Source of the DNA: Methanomicrobiales archaeon
GTDB taxonomy: Archaea > Halobacteriota > Methanomicrobia > Methanomicrobiales > Methanoculleaceae
NCBI GenBank assembly: GCA_012510295.1
Contig: JAAZID010000368.1
Coordinates: 1 to 9,997, forward strand
Length of the DNA stretch: 9,997 nucleotides
Direction: 5' to 3'
The position numbers were made by a program, and so were the translations under genes. The notes beneath the pieces were generated by a model, which saw nothing but the letters and a program-made list of their open reading frames with translations, was not told where the DNA came from and did not search any database. The stretch's first letter is position 1; each line of letters begins with the position of its first letter. Positions 1 to 5,764 of the stretch are shown piece by piece.

Positions 1-2
1 AA

Positions 3-194
3 TCAGAGTGGATAAAGATCCGGCAACGCCGGATCGTCGATGGCGTCGAGTACTACGCCGACCGACTCTACGAGACCCAACAGACTGCAAGAACCCACGC
101 CCGGCAACTCGAGTACCGGGGGAAGGATGTCCTCGTCTTCGGGACCGCTACCGAGGGTGGACACCGGGGTTACGCTGTGTTTGTGAGGAGATAA
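3..194 (+). CDS. C-terminal fragment of a small unrecognised protein (5' end outside the window)
   Basis: The reading frame is open from the window edge to a TAA at 192-194 and gives 63 residues. It has no in-frame ATG and no credible GTG/TTG start with a ribosome site, so the gene most likely begins upstream of the window. The visible part is basic and hydrophilic. It contains the segment IVDGVEYYADRLYETQQ, followed by EYRGKDVLVFGTATEGGHRG, and ends in AVFVRR. No membrane segment or family motif is recognised. The end of the frame fits its surroundings: 21 nt later comes the stop codon of the convergent acetyltransferase, so the two genes meet tail to tail. The regular codon use of the frame suggests it is real, but a chance frame at a window edge cannot be excluded. 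No function is proposed. Confidence 0.55.
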   Translation, partial: SEWIKIRQRRIVDGVEYYADRLYETQQTARTHARQLEYRGKDVLVFGTATEGGHRGYAVFVRR

Positions 195-215
195 GGGCCA
201 GCTCCCTCCGCACAG

Positions 216-767
216 CTACTCCCACTCATCGCGGAGAACCGCCCGGATATCGGCATCCTCAAAGACCCCCCACTTCCTGACGTGCTCCCGGAGGTGCGCC
301 TCATGGGCCATCCCGCACTTCTCCATCACCCGGCCCGATGCCGGGTTGCGGGAGAAGTGCATGCCGTAGATCCGGTGCAGTCCGAGGTCGGAGAACCCAT
401 ACCCGATCACAGCCCTGACCGCCTCCGTGGCGTATCCCTGACCCCAAAAGGGCTTCCCGATCCAGAACCCGAGTTCGCCGCGGGCGTTTGCCCTGTCGAT
501 CTGGAGGCGGATGCTGCCGATCAGGCGACCGTTCCGGGCGAGCGTGATGGCGAAGGCCGCGACCTTCCCGCGCTTGATGTCCTTCTGGATGGAAGCGATC
601 CATATCCCGGCCAGACCATCCGGGTAGGGGTGGGGGATGAGGGTTGTTCTGGAAACGGCATAGTCGCCGGCGAGGTGTTGCACGTCCCGGGCATCTGCGA
701 GGTCAAACGGCCGCAGGAGGAGGCGATCGGTTGAGATGCGGGGTTGCTTCTCCATGGGTATTCCCAT
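216..767 (-). CDS. GNAT family N-acetyltransferase, RimJ/RimL type
   Basis: Predicted cytosolic acetyltransferase that moves an acetyl group from acetyl-CoA to an amine, either a protein N-terminus or a small molecule. The substrate cannot be read from sequence. The N-terminus has the RimJ/RimL hallmark ISTDRLLLRPFDLADA (about residues 11-26). The acetyl-CoA loop (motif A) is FWGQGYATEAVRAVIGYGF at about 107-125, and motif B is NPASGRVMEKCGM at 141-153. The length of 183 residues is normal for the family. ATG at 767 is the longest start. A second ATG at 755 (MEKQPR) may be the true one: a TATA-like CTTATAT lies about 27 bp before it, which would give a leaderless mRNA, and no ribosome site precedes either codon. 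The gene stands alone, divergent from the sensor-regulator gene and convergent with the fragment at the left edge. Confidence 0.92.
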   Translation of the reverse strand: MGIPMEKQPRISTDRLLLRPFDLADARDVQHLAGDYAVSRTTLIPHPYPDGLAGIWIASIQKDIKRGKVAAFAITLARNGRLIGSIRLQIDRANARGELGFWIGKPFWGQGYATEAVRAVIGYGFSDLGLHRIYGMHFSRNPASGRVMEKCGMAHEAHLREHVRKWGVFEDADIRAVLRDEWE

Positions 768-778
768 AGCATCAGCCC

Positions 779-786
779 GATATAAG
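779..786 (-). promoter_or_regulatory. TATA-box candidate for the GNAT gene
   Basis: On the minus strand the sequence reads CTTATATC. Its centre lies about 27 bp from the ATG at 755 and about 15 bp from the ATG at 767. Archaeal transcription usually starts 24-28 bp downstream of the TATA centre. If this box is used, the transcript would start at the inner ATG and be leaderless. This is inference from spacing. Confidence 0.45.
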
Positions 787-898
787 CCCTGCCGGTACTG
801 CGGTTGGAGAGCCCGATCCCACTCCAGGTCGTGAGGTTGTGCTCGCGATCGCGCAAGGAGATCAGCGGATATACCCCGGTGCGGGAGTGGCGATGAAT

Positions 899-907
899 CT
901 TATATAC
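899..907 (+). promoter_or_regulatory. TATA box of the winged-helix/PAS sensor gene
   Basis: CTTATATAC closely matches the methanogen TATA consensus. Its centre at about 903 is 30 bp from the ATG at 933, so the transcript should start at or just before the ATG. No GGAGG-like ribosome site is present between the box and the ATG, which agrees with a leaderless mRNA. Confidence 0.7.
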
Positions 908-919
908 TCTGACAGAGTA
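905..919 (+). promoter_or_regulatory. 15-bp perfect inverted repeat, candidate operator at the sensor promoter
   Basis: TACTCTG-A-CAGAGTA has two 7-bp arms around a single central base and is symmetric over its full length. It overlaps the last bases of the TATA box and ends 13 bp before the ATG, so a bound dimer would block TBP/TFB or RNA polymerase. The adjacent gene encodes a protein with an N-terminal winged helix, which makes autoregulation an obvious hypothesis. Binding itself is not shown by the sequence. Confidence 0.5.
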
Positions 920-932
920 GCCGGATCCGGGT

Positions 933-2840
933 ATGTCACCCGAGCAAGAGATCCATGAAAGAATTCTCCGAACCTTCAGGTCCCGACCGAAGGGGATGAC
1001 GATCACCGATATCGCGCGGGCTCTCGGTATGAACCGGAACTCGGTCTCAAGGCACCTTGAGGTCATGCAGGTGGCGGGTCAGGTCGAGTCCCGCCCTGTC
1101 GGGAATGCGAAGGTCTACTCGGTCGCGCATCGCGTGCCGCTCTCAGCATTCCTCTGTTTTACGAAGAACCCCGTCCTGATCCTCGATGCCGGTCTTGCGA
1201 TCATCCAGGCGAACGACCAGTTTCTCCGACAGTTCCAGCGCACGAAAAAGGACCTTATCGGGCAGAACCTCTGCGACGCAGGGCTCCCGGCTCTCTCCAC
1301 TCCCGACACTCTCACCATCATCGAGAATATCGAGCGGGAGCAGATGATCACCGATGTCTGCTACCAGAGGGAGGGTGCTGAGTCGTTCTACCAGATGCAT
1401 GCGATCCCGACGACGTTTGAGGATGGGGGAAAGGGTTGCACAATCGTGCTTGAGGATATCACTGAGAGGAAACGCTATATCCAGAACACGATGTTCCTCG
1501 CCCGGACCGCGATGGAACTCGTCGACCTGCCGCCGGTGGATGACATCTACCAGTATATCGCCGACCGCCTCATCGAGCTCGTCCCCGGAGCACGCACCTA
1601 CCTCTTTGCCTACGACGAGGCTGACCGGCAGTCCACTGTCAGGGCGGTCGCGGGCGAAGGGTTCCGGGAAGGGCTCACGGAACTCCTCGGGCGCGATCCG
1701 GTCGGCCTGCCTCTCCCGGTCGACAGGGTTTTTGGCGCTCCCTATCTCCAGACCCCCAGCCTGATGCGCGGTATGCAGGAGTTCATCCTCCGCCCCGAAC
1801 CCTCCTCGTGGTCATTCTTTGACCTCTGTTTTGGGGCGATCCCGGAGGGGGTCTGCGAGGAGATCCTCTCCCGGTTCGCTATCGGAACCCTCTGGGCCGC
1901 CGGGTTGGTCTGGCGGGAGCAGATATTCGGTATCGTCGGTATCTTCCTCGAACCCGGGAGGGCGCTTGATAACCAGGAGACGGTGGAGTCGTTCATCAGG
2001 CAGGTCTCCATCGCCCTTTCCCGGCGGCAGACTGAGGGCCGGCTCCACCGGAACGAGGAACGGTTCCGGGGGATGGTTGACTCATCGCCTTTCGCGGTTG
2101 CGCTCATCGATCATGGAGGGCGATTCATCTACGTCAATCAGACGTTCGTCGAGGTCTTCGGCTACGGGCCGGAAGATGCGCCTACCTGTAGTGAGTGGTT
2201 CCGGCTGGTCTTCCCGGATGCCGGTTACCGGCAGGAGTCTGTCAGGGCCTGGCGATCAGACCTTGAGCGATCGATCGCGGGTCAGGTCAGGCCCCGGGAG
2301 TTTACGGTCATGTGCCGGGACGGGTCAAGGAAGATCGTCCTCTTCCGGCCGGTTACGCTCCCTGATGGAACCCAGTACATCACCTACGAGGATATCACCG
2401 AAGAGGCACGGACGTATCGCCTCCTCCTTGCAGATGTCGCTGACCTGCGGCGGCGAGAACAGGAGCTGCTCCTCAAAGACCGTGCGATCGCCTCGACCCG
2501 GCGGGCCGTCGCGCTCCAGGATCCTGATGGGGTGGTGACCTACGCAAACCCGGCCTATATCGCCCTCTGGGGTTACCAGACCGTTGAAGAGGTGCGGGGA
2601 TCGCATTTTTCCCGATTCTGGGAGCATCCCGAGGAGATCATGGAGGTGATCCGGACCGCTCTTGAGGGCAGGGTCTGGCACGGCGGGCTGACCGCTATCG
2701 ATGATGATGGGAGGGTGTTTCAGGTAGATCTCCTCGGAACCCCGATCGTCGGCAGGGATGGCAGGGTGCTCGGCATGATGGCGGCGGTGACTGCCGGGCG
2801 GGTGAGGGATCCGGTGTGTGCCCGGCAACCGCCAGGATGA
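933..2840 (+). CDS. Winged-helix / PAS / GAF / PAS / PAS sensor-regulator without kinase domain
   Basis: Predicted cytosolic one-component signal protein. Residues 5-65 form a winged helix-turn-helix of the MarR/ArsR-like type, with the recognition region ITDIARALGMNRNSVSRHLE. A first PAS domain (about 73-180) ends in the PAC-like VLEDITERKR. Residues 185-365 look like a GAF domain (VDDIYQYIADRLIELVPGAR, then GIVGIFLEPGR and VESFIRQVSIALSRRQ). Further PAS domains follow at about 372-492 (EERFRGMVDSSPFAVALIDH, closing YITYEDITEEAR) and 510-622 (DGVVTYANPAYIALWGY). No histidine-kinase H-box, no ATPase N/G boxes, no GGDEF domain and no membrane segments are seen, so output is most likely through the DNA-binding head. 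The ligands are unknown; no haem or flavin residues can be assigned. HTH-PAS proteins are common in Methanomicrobiales. The ATG at 933 fits the TATA spacing. The gene is monocistronic as far as can be seen. Confidence 0.93.
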   Translation: MSPEQEIHERILRTFRSRPKGMTITDIARALGMNRNSVSRHLEVMQVAGQVESRPVGNAKVYSVAHRVPLSAFLCFTKNPVLILDAGLAIIQANDQFLRQFQRTKKDLIGQNLCDAGLPALSTPDTLTIIENIEREQMITDVCYQREGAESFYQMHAIPTTFEDGGKGCTIVLEDITERKRYIQNTMFLARTAMELVDLPPVDDIYQYIADRLIELVPGARTYLFAYDEADRQSTVRAVAGEGFREGLTELLGRDPVGLPLPVDRVFGAPYLQTPSLMRGMQEFILRPEPSSWSFFDLCFGAIPEGVCEEILSRFAIGTLWAAGLVWREQIFGIVGIFLEPGRALDNQETVESFIRQVSIALSRRQTEGRLHRNEERFRGMVDSSPFAVALIDHGGRFIYVNQTFVEVFGYGPEDAPTCSEWFRLVFPDAGYRQESVRAWRSDLERSIAGQVRPREFTVMCRDGSRKIVLFRPVTLPDGTQYITYEDITEEARTYRLLLADVADLRRREQELLLKDRAIASTRRAVALQDPDGVVTYANPAYIALWGYQTVEEVRGSHFSRFWEHPEEIMEVIRTALEGRVWHGGLTAIDDDGRVFQVDLLGTPIVGRDGRVLGMMAAVTAGRVRDPVCARQPPG

Positions 2841-2890
2841 CCCCCGGGGGTGCGCTGCCCGAAGGGGTATAAGGTGCTATGCCTGGCAAT

Positions 2891-2916
2891 GCCGCGTAGC
2901 GATACCGCATCGCGGC
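2891..2916. other. Interrupted hairpin in the spacer after the sensor gene
   Basis: GCCGCG at 2891-2896 pairs with CGCGGC at 2911-2916. Inside it GCG and CGC (2899-2901, 2906-2908) pair around an ATAC loop, separated from the outer stem by a 2x2 mismatch. No T-tract follows, so it is not a classic terminator. It lies just upstream of the TATA candidate of the HEAT-repeat gene and could end the sensor transcript or act as a binding site. Function unknown. Confidence 0.35.
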
Positions 2917-2924
2917 TCTGGTTC

Positions 2925-2938
2925 GTAAAGGTTTAACC
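2925..2938 (+). promoter_or_regulatory. TATA-like promoter candidate for the HEAT-repeat gene
   Basis: GTAAAGGTTTAACC has a purine-rich BRE-like left half and a TTTAA core at about 2932-2936. A start about 27 bp downstream would fall near 2960 and leave a leader of about 22 nt that contains the ribosome site. The core is a weak match to the TATA consensus. Confidence 0.4.
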
Positions 2939-2970
2939 GTAGCTCCGGGGTATCCTGTGCCTGTACGAAA

Positions 2971-2982
2971 GGAGATGAGGAG
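2971..2982 (+). promoter_or_regulatory. Ribosome binding site of the HEAT-repeat gene (doubled)
   Basis: GGAGATGAGGAG directly precedes the ATG at 2983. The first GGAG sits 8 nt from the ATG, the usual distance, and a second GAGGAG abuts it. It supports the chosen start and shows a leadered mRNA here, unlike the leaderless neighbours. Confidence 0.7.
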
Positions 2983-3477
2983 ATGCAAGAGATCGTACAG
3001 AAGAGAGGGGAGACCTCTACGGAAGTCCGGGAGCTCATGCACACCATGCTCACCGGCGACACCTACACCGGCCTGCAGGCGATAAAAGCCCTCGGGGCTA
3101 TCGGGGTGCCTGCCATCGGGCCGCTTATGGAGGCCCTGACTGCGGCCGATAGCAATGCCCGATGGATTGTGGCGATGGCGCTCGCCAGGGTCGGCAGCGA
3201 TGCTACAGAACCGCTCATCGAGATCGTGCGGACCGCGGATGATACTGTTACCGATCCGGCGGTCTGGGCGCTCGCCGAGATCGGCGACTCCCGGGCGGTC
3301 GGCCCGCTGGTTGCCGTGCTCCAGGATGACCGCAGGTCCGGGTGTTGCCGGGCCCTGACAGCGGCCGCCCTGCTGAAACTGGGCGATCCGGTGGGCATCG
3401 CCAGGGTCCAGGAAGCGTTTGACCTCTCAGGAGAGGGGTTTGCGGGTATCGCCATGGAGGCCTACGAGGGGACATGA
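2983..3477 (+). CDS. Small HEAT-repeat (PBS-lyase-like) protein
   Basis: A 164-residue soluble protein made almost wholly of short paired helices. After a charged N-terminus of about 25 residues come repeat units near 27-55 (GLQAIKALGAIGVPAIGPLM), 56-85 (ARWIVAMALARVGSDATEPL), 88-118 (AVWALAEIGDSRAVGPLV) and 120-147 (ALTAAALLKLGDPVGIARV). The recurring A-LG-IGD-RA-PL pattern is that of HEAT / PBS-lyase-like repeats, which form curved scaffolds for protein binding and sometimes occur in phycobilin lyases. No phycobiliproteins exist in methanogens, so a scaffold or interaction role is more likely; the partner is unknown. There is no signal peptide or membrane segment. The gene has its own promoter candidate and strong ribosome site, and lies 142 nt after the sensor gene and 93 nt before the lipoprotein gene. 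Confidence 0.9.
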   Translation: MQEIVQKRGETSTEVRELMHTMLTGDTYTGLQAIKALGAIGVPAIGPLMEALTAADSNARWIVAMALARVGSDATEPLIEIVRTADDTVTDPAVWALAEIGDSRAVGPLVAVLQDDRRSGCCRALTAAALLKLGDPVGIARVQEAFDLSGEGFAGIAMEAYEGT

Positions 3478-3537
3478 AAAGCCCCGGCCGGCCCCCGGGC
3501 ACACCCCTTTCAGCCGTATCCGGGAGGCGGATGATCA

Positions 3538-3547
3538 ATTACTAATA
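3538..3547 (+). promoter_or_regulatory. TATA-like box of the lipoprotein gene
   Basis: ATTACTAATA is the only A/T-rich element in this otherwise GC-rich spacer. Its centre at about 3543 lies 28 bp from the ATG at 3571, which again suggests a start at or next to the ATG. Only a weak AGAGAG precedes the ATG as a possible ribosome site. Confidence 0.4.
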
Positions 3548-3570
3548 GAGTCCGCTGAAAAGAGAGTATC

Positions 3571-4188
3571 ATGCAACGGCGGACTATCCTGCTCCTGCTC
3601 ATCGTTGTGGCGGCGACCATCGCCGGCGGGTGCATGGCGCCTGATATACCCGAGAGTCTCAGAAACCCGCCTTCTCTTTATCCTACCCCTGCACCTGTGG
3701 CGACAGAGGTTCGGGAGGCGGGACCAGATCATCCGGCACGCTACGAGATAGAGTTCGTCGACCCGCAGAGGTACCATGTCCCGACCCCGACGCCCACGAT
3801 CGCGTTCAGCAGGCCGCCCGATGATCTTCGGGTCTCAGAGAAGATGGTTGTGTATGCGACGGCGACCATCGACCGCCCGGGCCGTGTTATTGCCACCGAG
3901 ACGTATCATATCCCCTTCCCGCACTGGGATCTGACCGTGAAGATGACCCCGATGAACGAATTTCCCTGGTTTGATATGGATGTAAGGGATGCCAGGGATC
4001 CAAACCGGATCATACAGGCGATCCAGTACTCCCGGGGCGATATACTCAGCGGCGATGGAGGCTCAAAGGAGAAGAAGGAGACGTTCACCATCAGGGAGGG
4101 GTACGGTGATTATTACTTCATCGCTCGCTCGGAATCGCTTCGGTCGCTCACCATAACCATTGAGGTTCCTGAGAAGTATCTCGTCTAA
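3571..4188 (+). CDS. Predicted surface lipoprotein of unknown function
   Basis: A 205-residue exported protein. The N-terminus is a lipoprotein signal: basic MQRR, a hydrophobic core LLLLIVVAATIA, then AGGC with the candidate lipidated cysteine at residue 21. A flexible Pro/Thr/Ala-rich stretch follows (SLYPTPAPVA near 35-44 and PTPTPT near 71-76), as in other archaeal surface lipoproteins. The remainder looks like one compact beta-rich domain with the segments KMVVYATATIDRPGRV, GDYYFIARSESLRSLTITIE and an end in VPEKYLV. No enzyme motif is recognised. The last codons overlap tail to tail with the minus-strand membrane protein gene, whose TAG shares two bases with this gene's TAA. The closeness to a membrane-anchored transglutaminase-like protein suggests, but does not show, a shared role at the cell surface. 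Confidence 0.88.
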   Translation: MQRRTILLLLIVVAATIAGGCMAPDIPESLRNPPSLYPTPAPVATEVREAGPDHPARYEIEFVDPQRYHVPTPTPTIAFSRPPDDLRVSEKMVVYATATIDRPGRVIATETYHIPFPHWDLTVKMTPMNEFPWFDMDVRDARDPNRIIQAIQYSRGDILSGDGGSKEKKETFTIREGYGDYYFIARSESLRSLTITIEVPEKYLV

Positions 4189-4742
4189 CCCTCTCCTTCC
4201 TCCGCTCTCAGGAGCTCCTGGTGGTAGTCACCGATCGCGGTGATATACTCCTTCCATGCCTGATCAGCCCCGGCAAAACTGGCGTCTGCCGCCGAGTATG
4301 CCTTCGCATCATAGGCGCCTGCGCCCGAGGACCAGAGCGAGAACGCACGGTTCAGGTTGTCAAGGGCCCGGACGTAGGCATCCTGCGCTCCGGCATACGG
4401 CTCCGGAACCCCATCGGCGGCGATAACATATCTGTGGTAGTGCGTGAGATCCCGGCCGTAGTCGGCGAGGGCTCCTAACTTCTGCATCCAGGCATCGTAC
4501 TCGGCGATCAACGGGTAATCACGACGGGACTCCATATGTGAAGTGATCTCGCACGAGAGCAGGAAGAGATCAGCCTCAGAGTCCAGCACATGAAGGCTGA
4601 ACTCCGTGATCCGGTCTGCTTCGGTATGATCGGCATAAAGTGTCCATCCGCAGAAGGCGATCAATACCACGGCCGCCACCGCAAGAACGGCCATAAGGAG
4701 ATCTTTCCTGTCGATGTTGACCTCCGGCAGCTTCAGGTCCAT
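4185..4742 (-). CDS. Single-pass membrane protein with helical outer domain, unknown function
   Basis: A 185-residue protein anchored by one membrane helix (about residues 14-37, LLMAVLAVAAVVLIAFCGWT) after a short charged cytoplasmic end. The remaining 150 residues are predicted to face outside and look mainly alpha-helical, rich in Ala, Tyr, Asp and Glu (for example AYVRALDNLNRAFSLWSSGA and AWKEYITAIGDYHQELLRAE). One cysteine follows the first outer helix. No known domain is recognised. The start is placed at the ATG at 4742 because GGAGGT (4751-4756) lies 8 nt before it. A TTG at 4751 is in frame but would overlap that site. The stop of the transglutaminase-like gene is 5 nt upstream, so the two genes form a tightly coupled operon and their products may form a complex. 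The stop codon overlaps that of the convergent lipoprotein gene. Confidence 0.86.
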   Translation of the reverse strand: MDLKLPEVNIDRKDLLMAVLAVAAVVLIAFCGWTLYADHTEADRITEFSLHVLDSEADLFLLSCEITSHMESRRDYPLIAEYDAWMQKLGALADYGRDLTHYHRYVIAADGVPEPYAGAQDAYVRALDNLNRAFSLWSSGAGAYDAKAYSAADASFAGADQAWKEYITAIGDYHQELLRAEEGEG

Positions 4743-4747
4743 GCCTC

Positions 4748-5668
4748 TCAACCTCCTCCTGCCGGCAGGCGGACCTGGTGGATGCGGTACTCGGCGGGCG
4801 CGGGGGTGTAGCGGAGCGGTATGATCGTCGGCGTCCCGGCCGTGCTACCGGTATCCCCGATCGGGCCTGGTTTTCCAAGACGCGCCGGGGAATCTGCCGA
4901 GACGTTCACCCAGACAAAATCCGTTCCCTCGACATGGTAGTAGTGTTTTCCCTTATGGGTGAAGTACTTCGGCGTGTACTTCGCGTAGTAGGGATTGAAC
5001 TCATCCATCCGGATGCCGAGGGCCATGTGATCCCTGTACTCGAGCAGCACCGTATCGTAGCCGAGAGCATCCAGGAGTCCCGCCATCAGGATGGCCGAGT
5101 CCTCACAGTCTCCCTTCCCGTCGATGAGCGTCTCGGCGGGGTACTTCGGGTACTCGACATCCGTGCCCCGGCGCACGGCATACCGGGGGAGAACTCCCTC
5201 CCTGTAGGACTCCGTGCTGCTGTCGAGGGCATACGGGATCTGCTGGACGAAGAATATGAGGTCCATCAACCTGAAGTACTCCTTCTCGGGGTTGGTCGTG
5301 GGGGGTGCGATCCGGCGGGCGAGATCCTCGAGGATCGGCCGGTCCCCCTCATCGAGGGCGTACCGACCCCATGCAAGCGTGTCGAATCGTGGTGTCTCGC
5401 GGTGCTCATCAAAGAGCGCCTCCGGAACCCTGACATCTGTTGTATAGACGCCGCCGTCGATAGCGGTCCAGCGGAAGCTCTGAGTGTAGACCGGGTCATC
5501 ATCCGGGAAGGGTGTCGCCGTCGGGATCGGTGCAGGCGGGACGTAATAGGGTTTCACCGGACCGGGGCCGCTCACCATCTCCGCCAGGAATGCAGGCTTC
5601 ACTACCAGGGCTATGACCAGGATCACGACCCCGCCGGCGAGAACGGTGACGATATCTCTCCACTCCAT
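4748..5668 (-). CDS. Membrane-anchored transglutaminase-like (papain-fold) protein
   Basis: A 306-residue protein with an N-terminal signal anchor (residues 5-27, DIVTVLAGGVVILVIALVVK), then a Pro-rich linker (YYVPPAPIPTATPFP, 41-55), then a domain predicted to lie outside the membrane. The transglutaminase-like core shows the catalytic Cys188 in GKGDCEDSAILMAGLLDALG and His214 in YRDHMALGI. The third residue is probably an Asp near YHVEGTDFVWVN (245-255), but this is less certain. In this superfamily, archaeal and bacterial members act as cysteine peptidases, amidases or crosslinkers; the substrate here is unknown. The ATG at 5668 gives the signal anchor at the right distance and has an AGGGG-like ribosome site. 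The gene is the first of two in its operon, followed after 5 nt by the single-pass membrane protein. It starts 96 nt after the TauE-like gene ends and has its own TATA candidate. Confidence 0.9.
   Translation of the reverse strand: MEWRDIVTVLAGGVVILVIALVVKPAFLAEMVSGPGPVKPYYVPPAPIPTATPFPDDDPVYTQSFRWTAIDGGVYTTDVRVPEALFDEHRETPRFDTLAWGRYALDEGDRPILEDLARRIAPPTTNPEKEYFRLMDLIFFVQQIPYALDSSTESYREGVLPRYAVRRGTDVEYPKYPAETLIDGKGDCEDSAILMAGLLDALGYDTVLLEYRDHMALGIRMDEFNPYYAKYTPKYFTHKGKHYYHVEGTDFVWVNVSADSPARLGKPGPIGDTGSTAGTPTIIPLRYTPAPAEYRIHQVRLPAGGG
4751..4759 (-). promoter_or_regulatory. Ribosome binding site that sets the start of the single-pass membrane protein
   Basis: On the minus strand AGGAGGAGGT ends 8 nt before the ATG at 4742. 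It lies inside the last codons of the transglutaminase-like gene. The spacing favours ATG 4742 over TTG 4751. Confidence 0.65.
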
Positions 5669-5714
5669 ACAGAACCCCTGAATTCAAGCCTCTGTTAGAT
5701 GTTTGCCGCATACC

Positions 5715-5723
5715 ATTAAAAAG
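5715..5723 (-). promoter_or_regulatory. TATA-like box of the transglutaminase-like operon
   Basis: On the minus strand the sequence reads CTTTTTAAT, centred at about 5719. A start 27 bp on would be near 5692 and leave a leader of about 24 nt before the ATG at 5668. The T-run could also serve the end of the upstream operon. Confidence 0.45.
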
Positions 5724-5747
5724 CGTTGATTTTTCCCGGAGGCCATA

Positions 5748-5761
5748 CCCTGCGAACAGGG
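5748..5761 (-). terminator. Small TTCG-loop hairpin after the TauE-like gene, possible terminator
   Basis: On the minus strand CCCTG-TTCG-CAGGG forms a 5-bp stem 3 nt after the TAA of the transporter gene. A T5 run follows only about 25 nt later, inside the next promoter's TATA element. Archaeal termination relies mainly on T-runs, so the hairpin may be an mRNA end protector rather than a terminator. Confidence 0.35.
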
Positions 5762-5764
5762 GTT

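Noticed and set aside
1819..2538. Second plus-strand frame of 239 codons inside the sensor gene
   Set aside because: Ser/Arg/Gly-rich composition and no domain; the PAS and GAF motifs lie in the other frame.
3478..3510. GC-rich stretch after the HEAT-repeat gene as a hairpin terminator
   Set aside because: CCGGCCGG and GCCC-CC-GGGC are short overlapping palindromes without a usable loop or a T-run. Only CCCCTTT follows.
4778..5698. Long plus-strand open frame of 306 codons opposite the transglutaminase-like gene
   Set aside because: It mirrors a clearly real gene with catalytic motifs, lacks a recognisable domain and has no promoter or ribosome site. Long antisense frames are common in GC-rich coding DNA.
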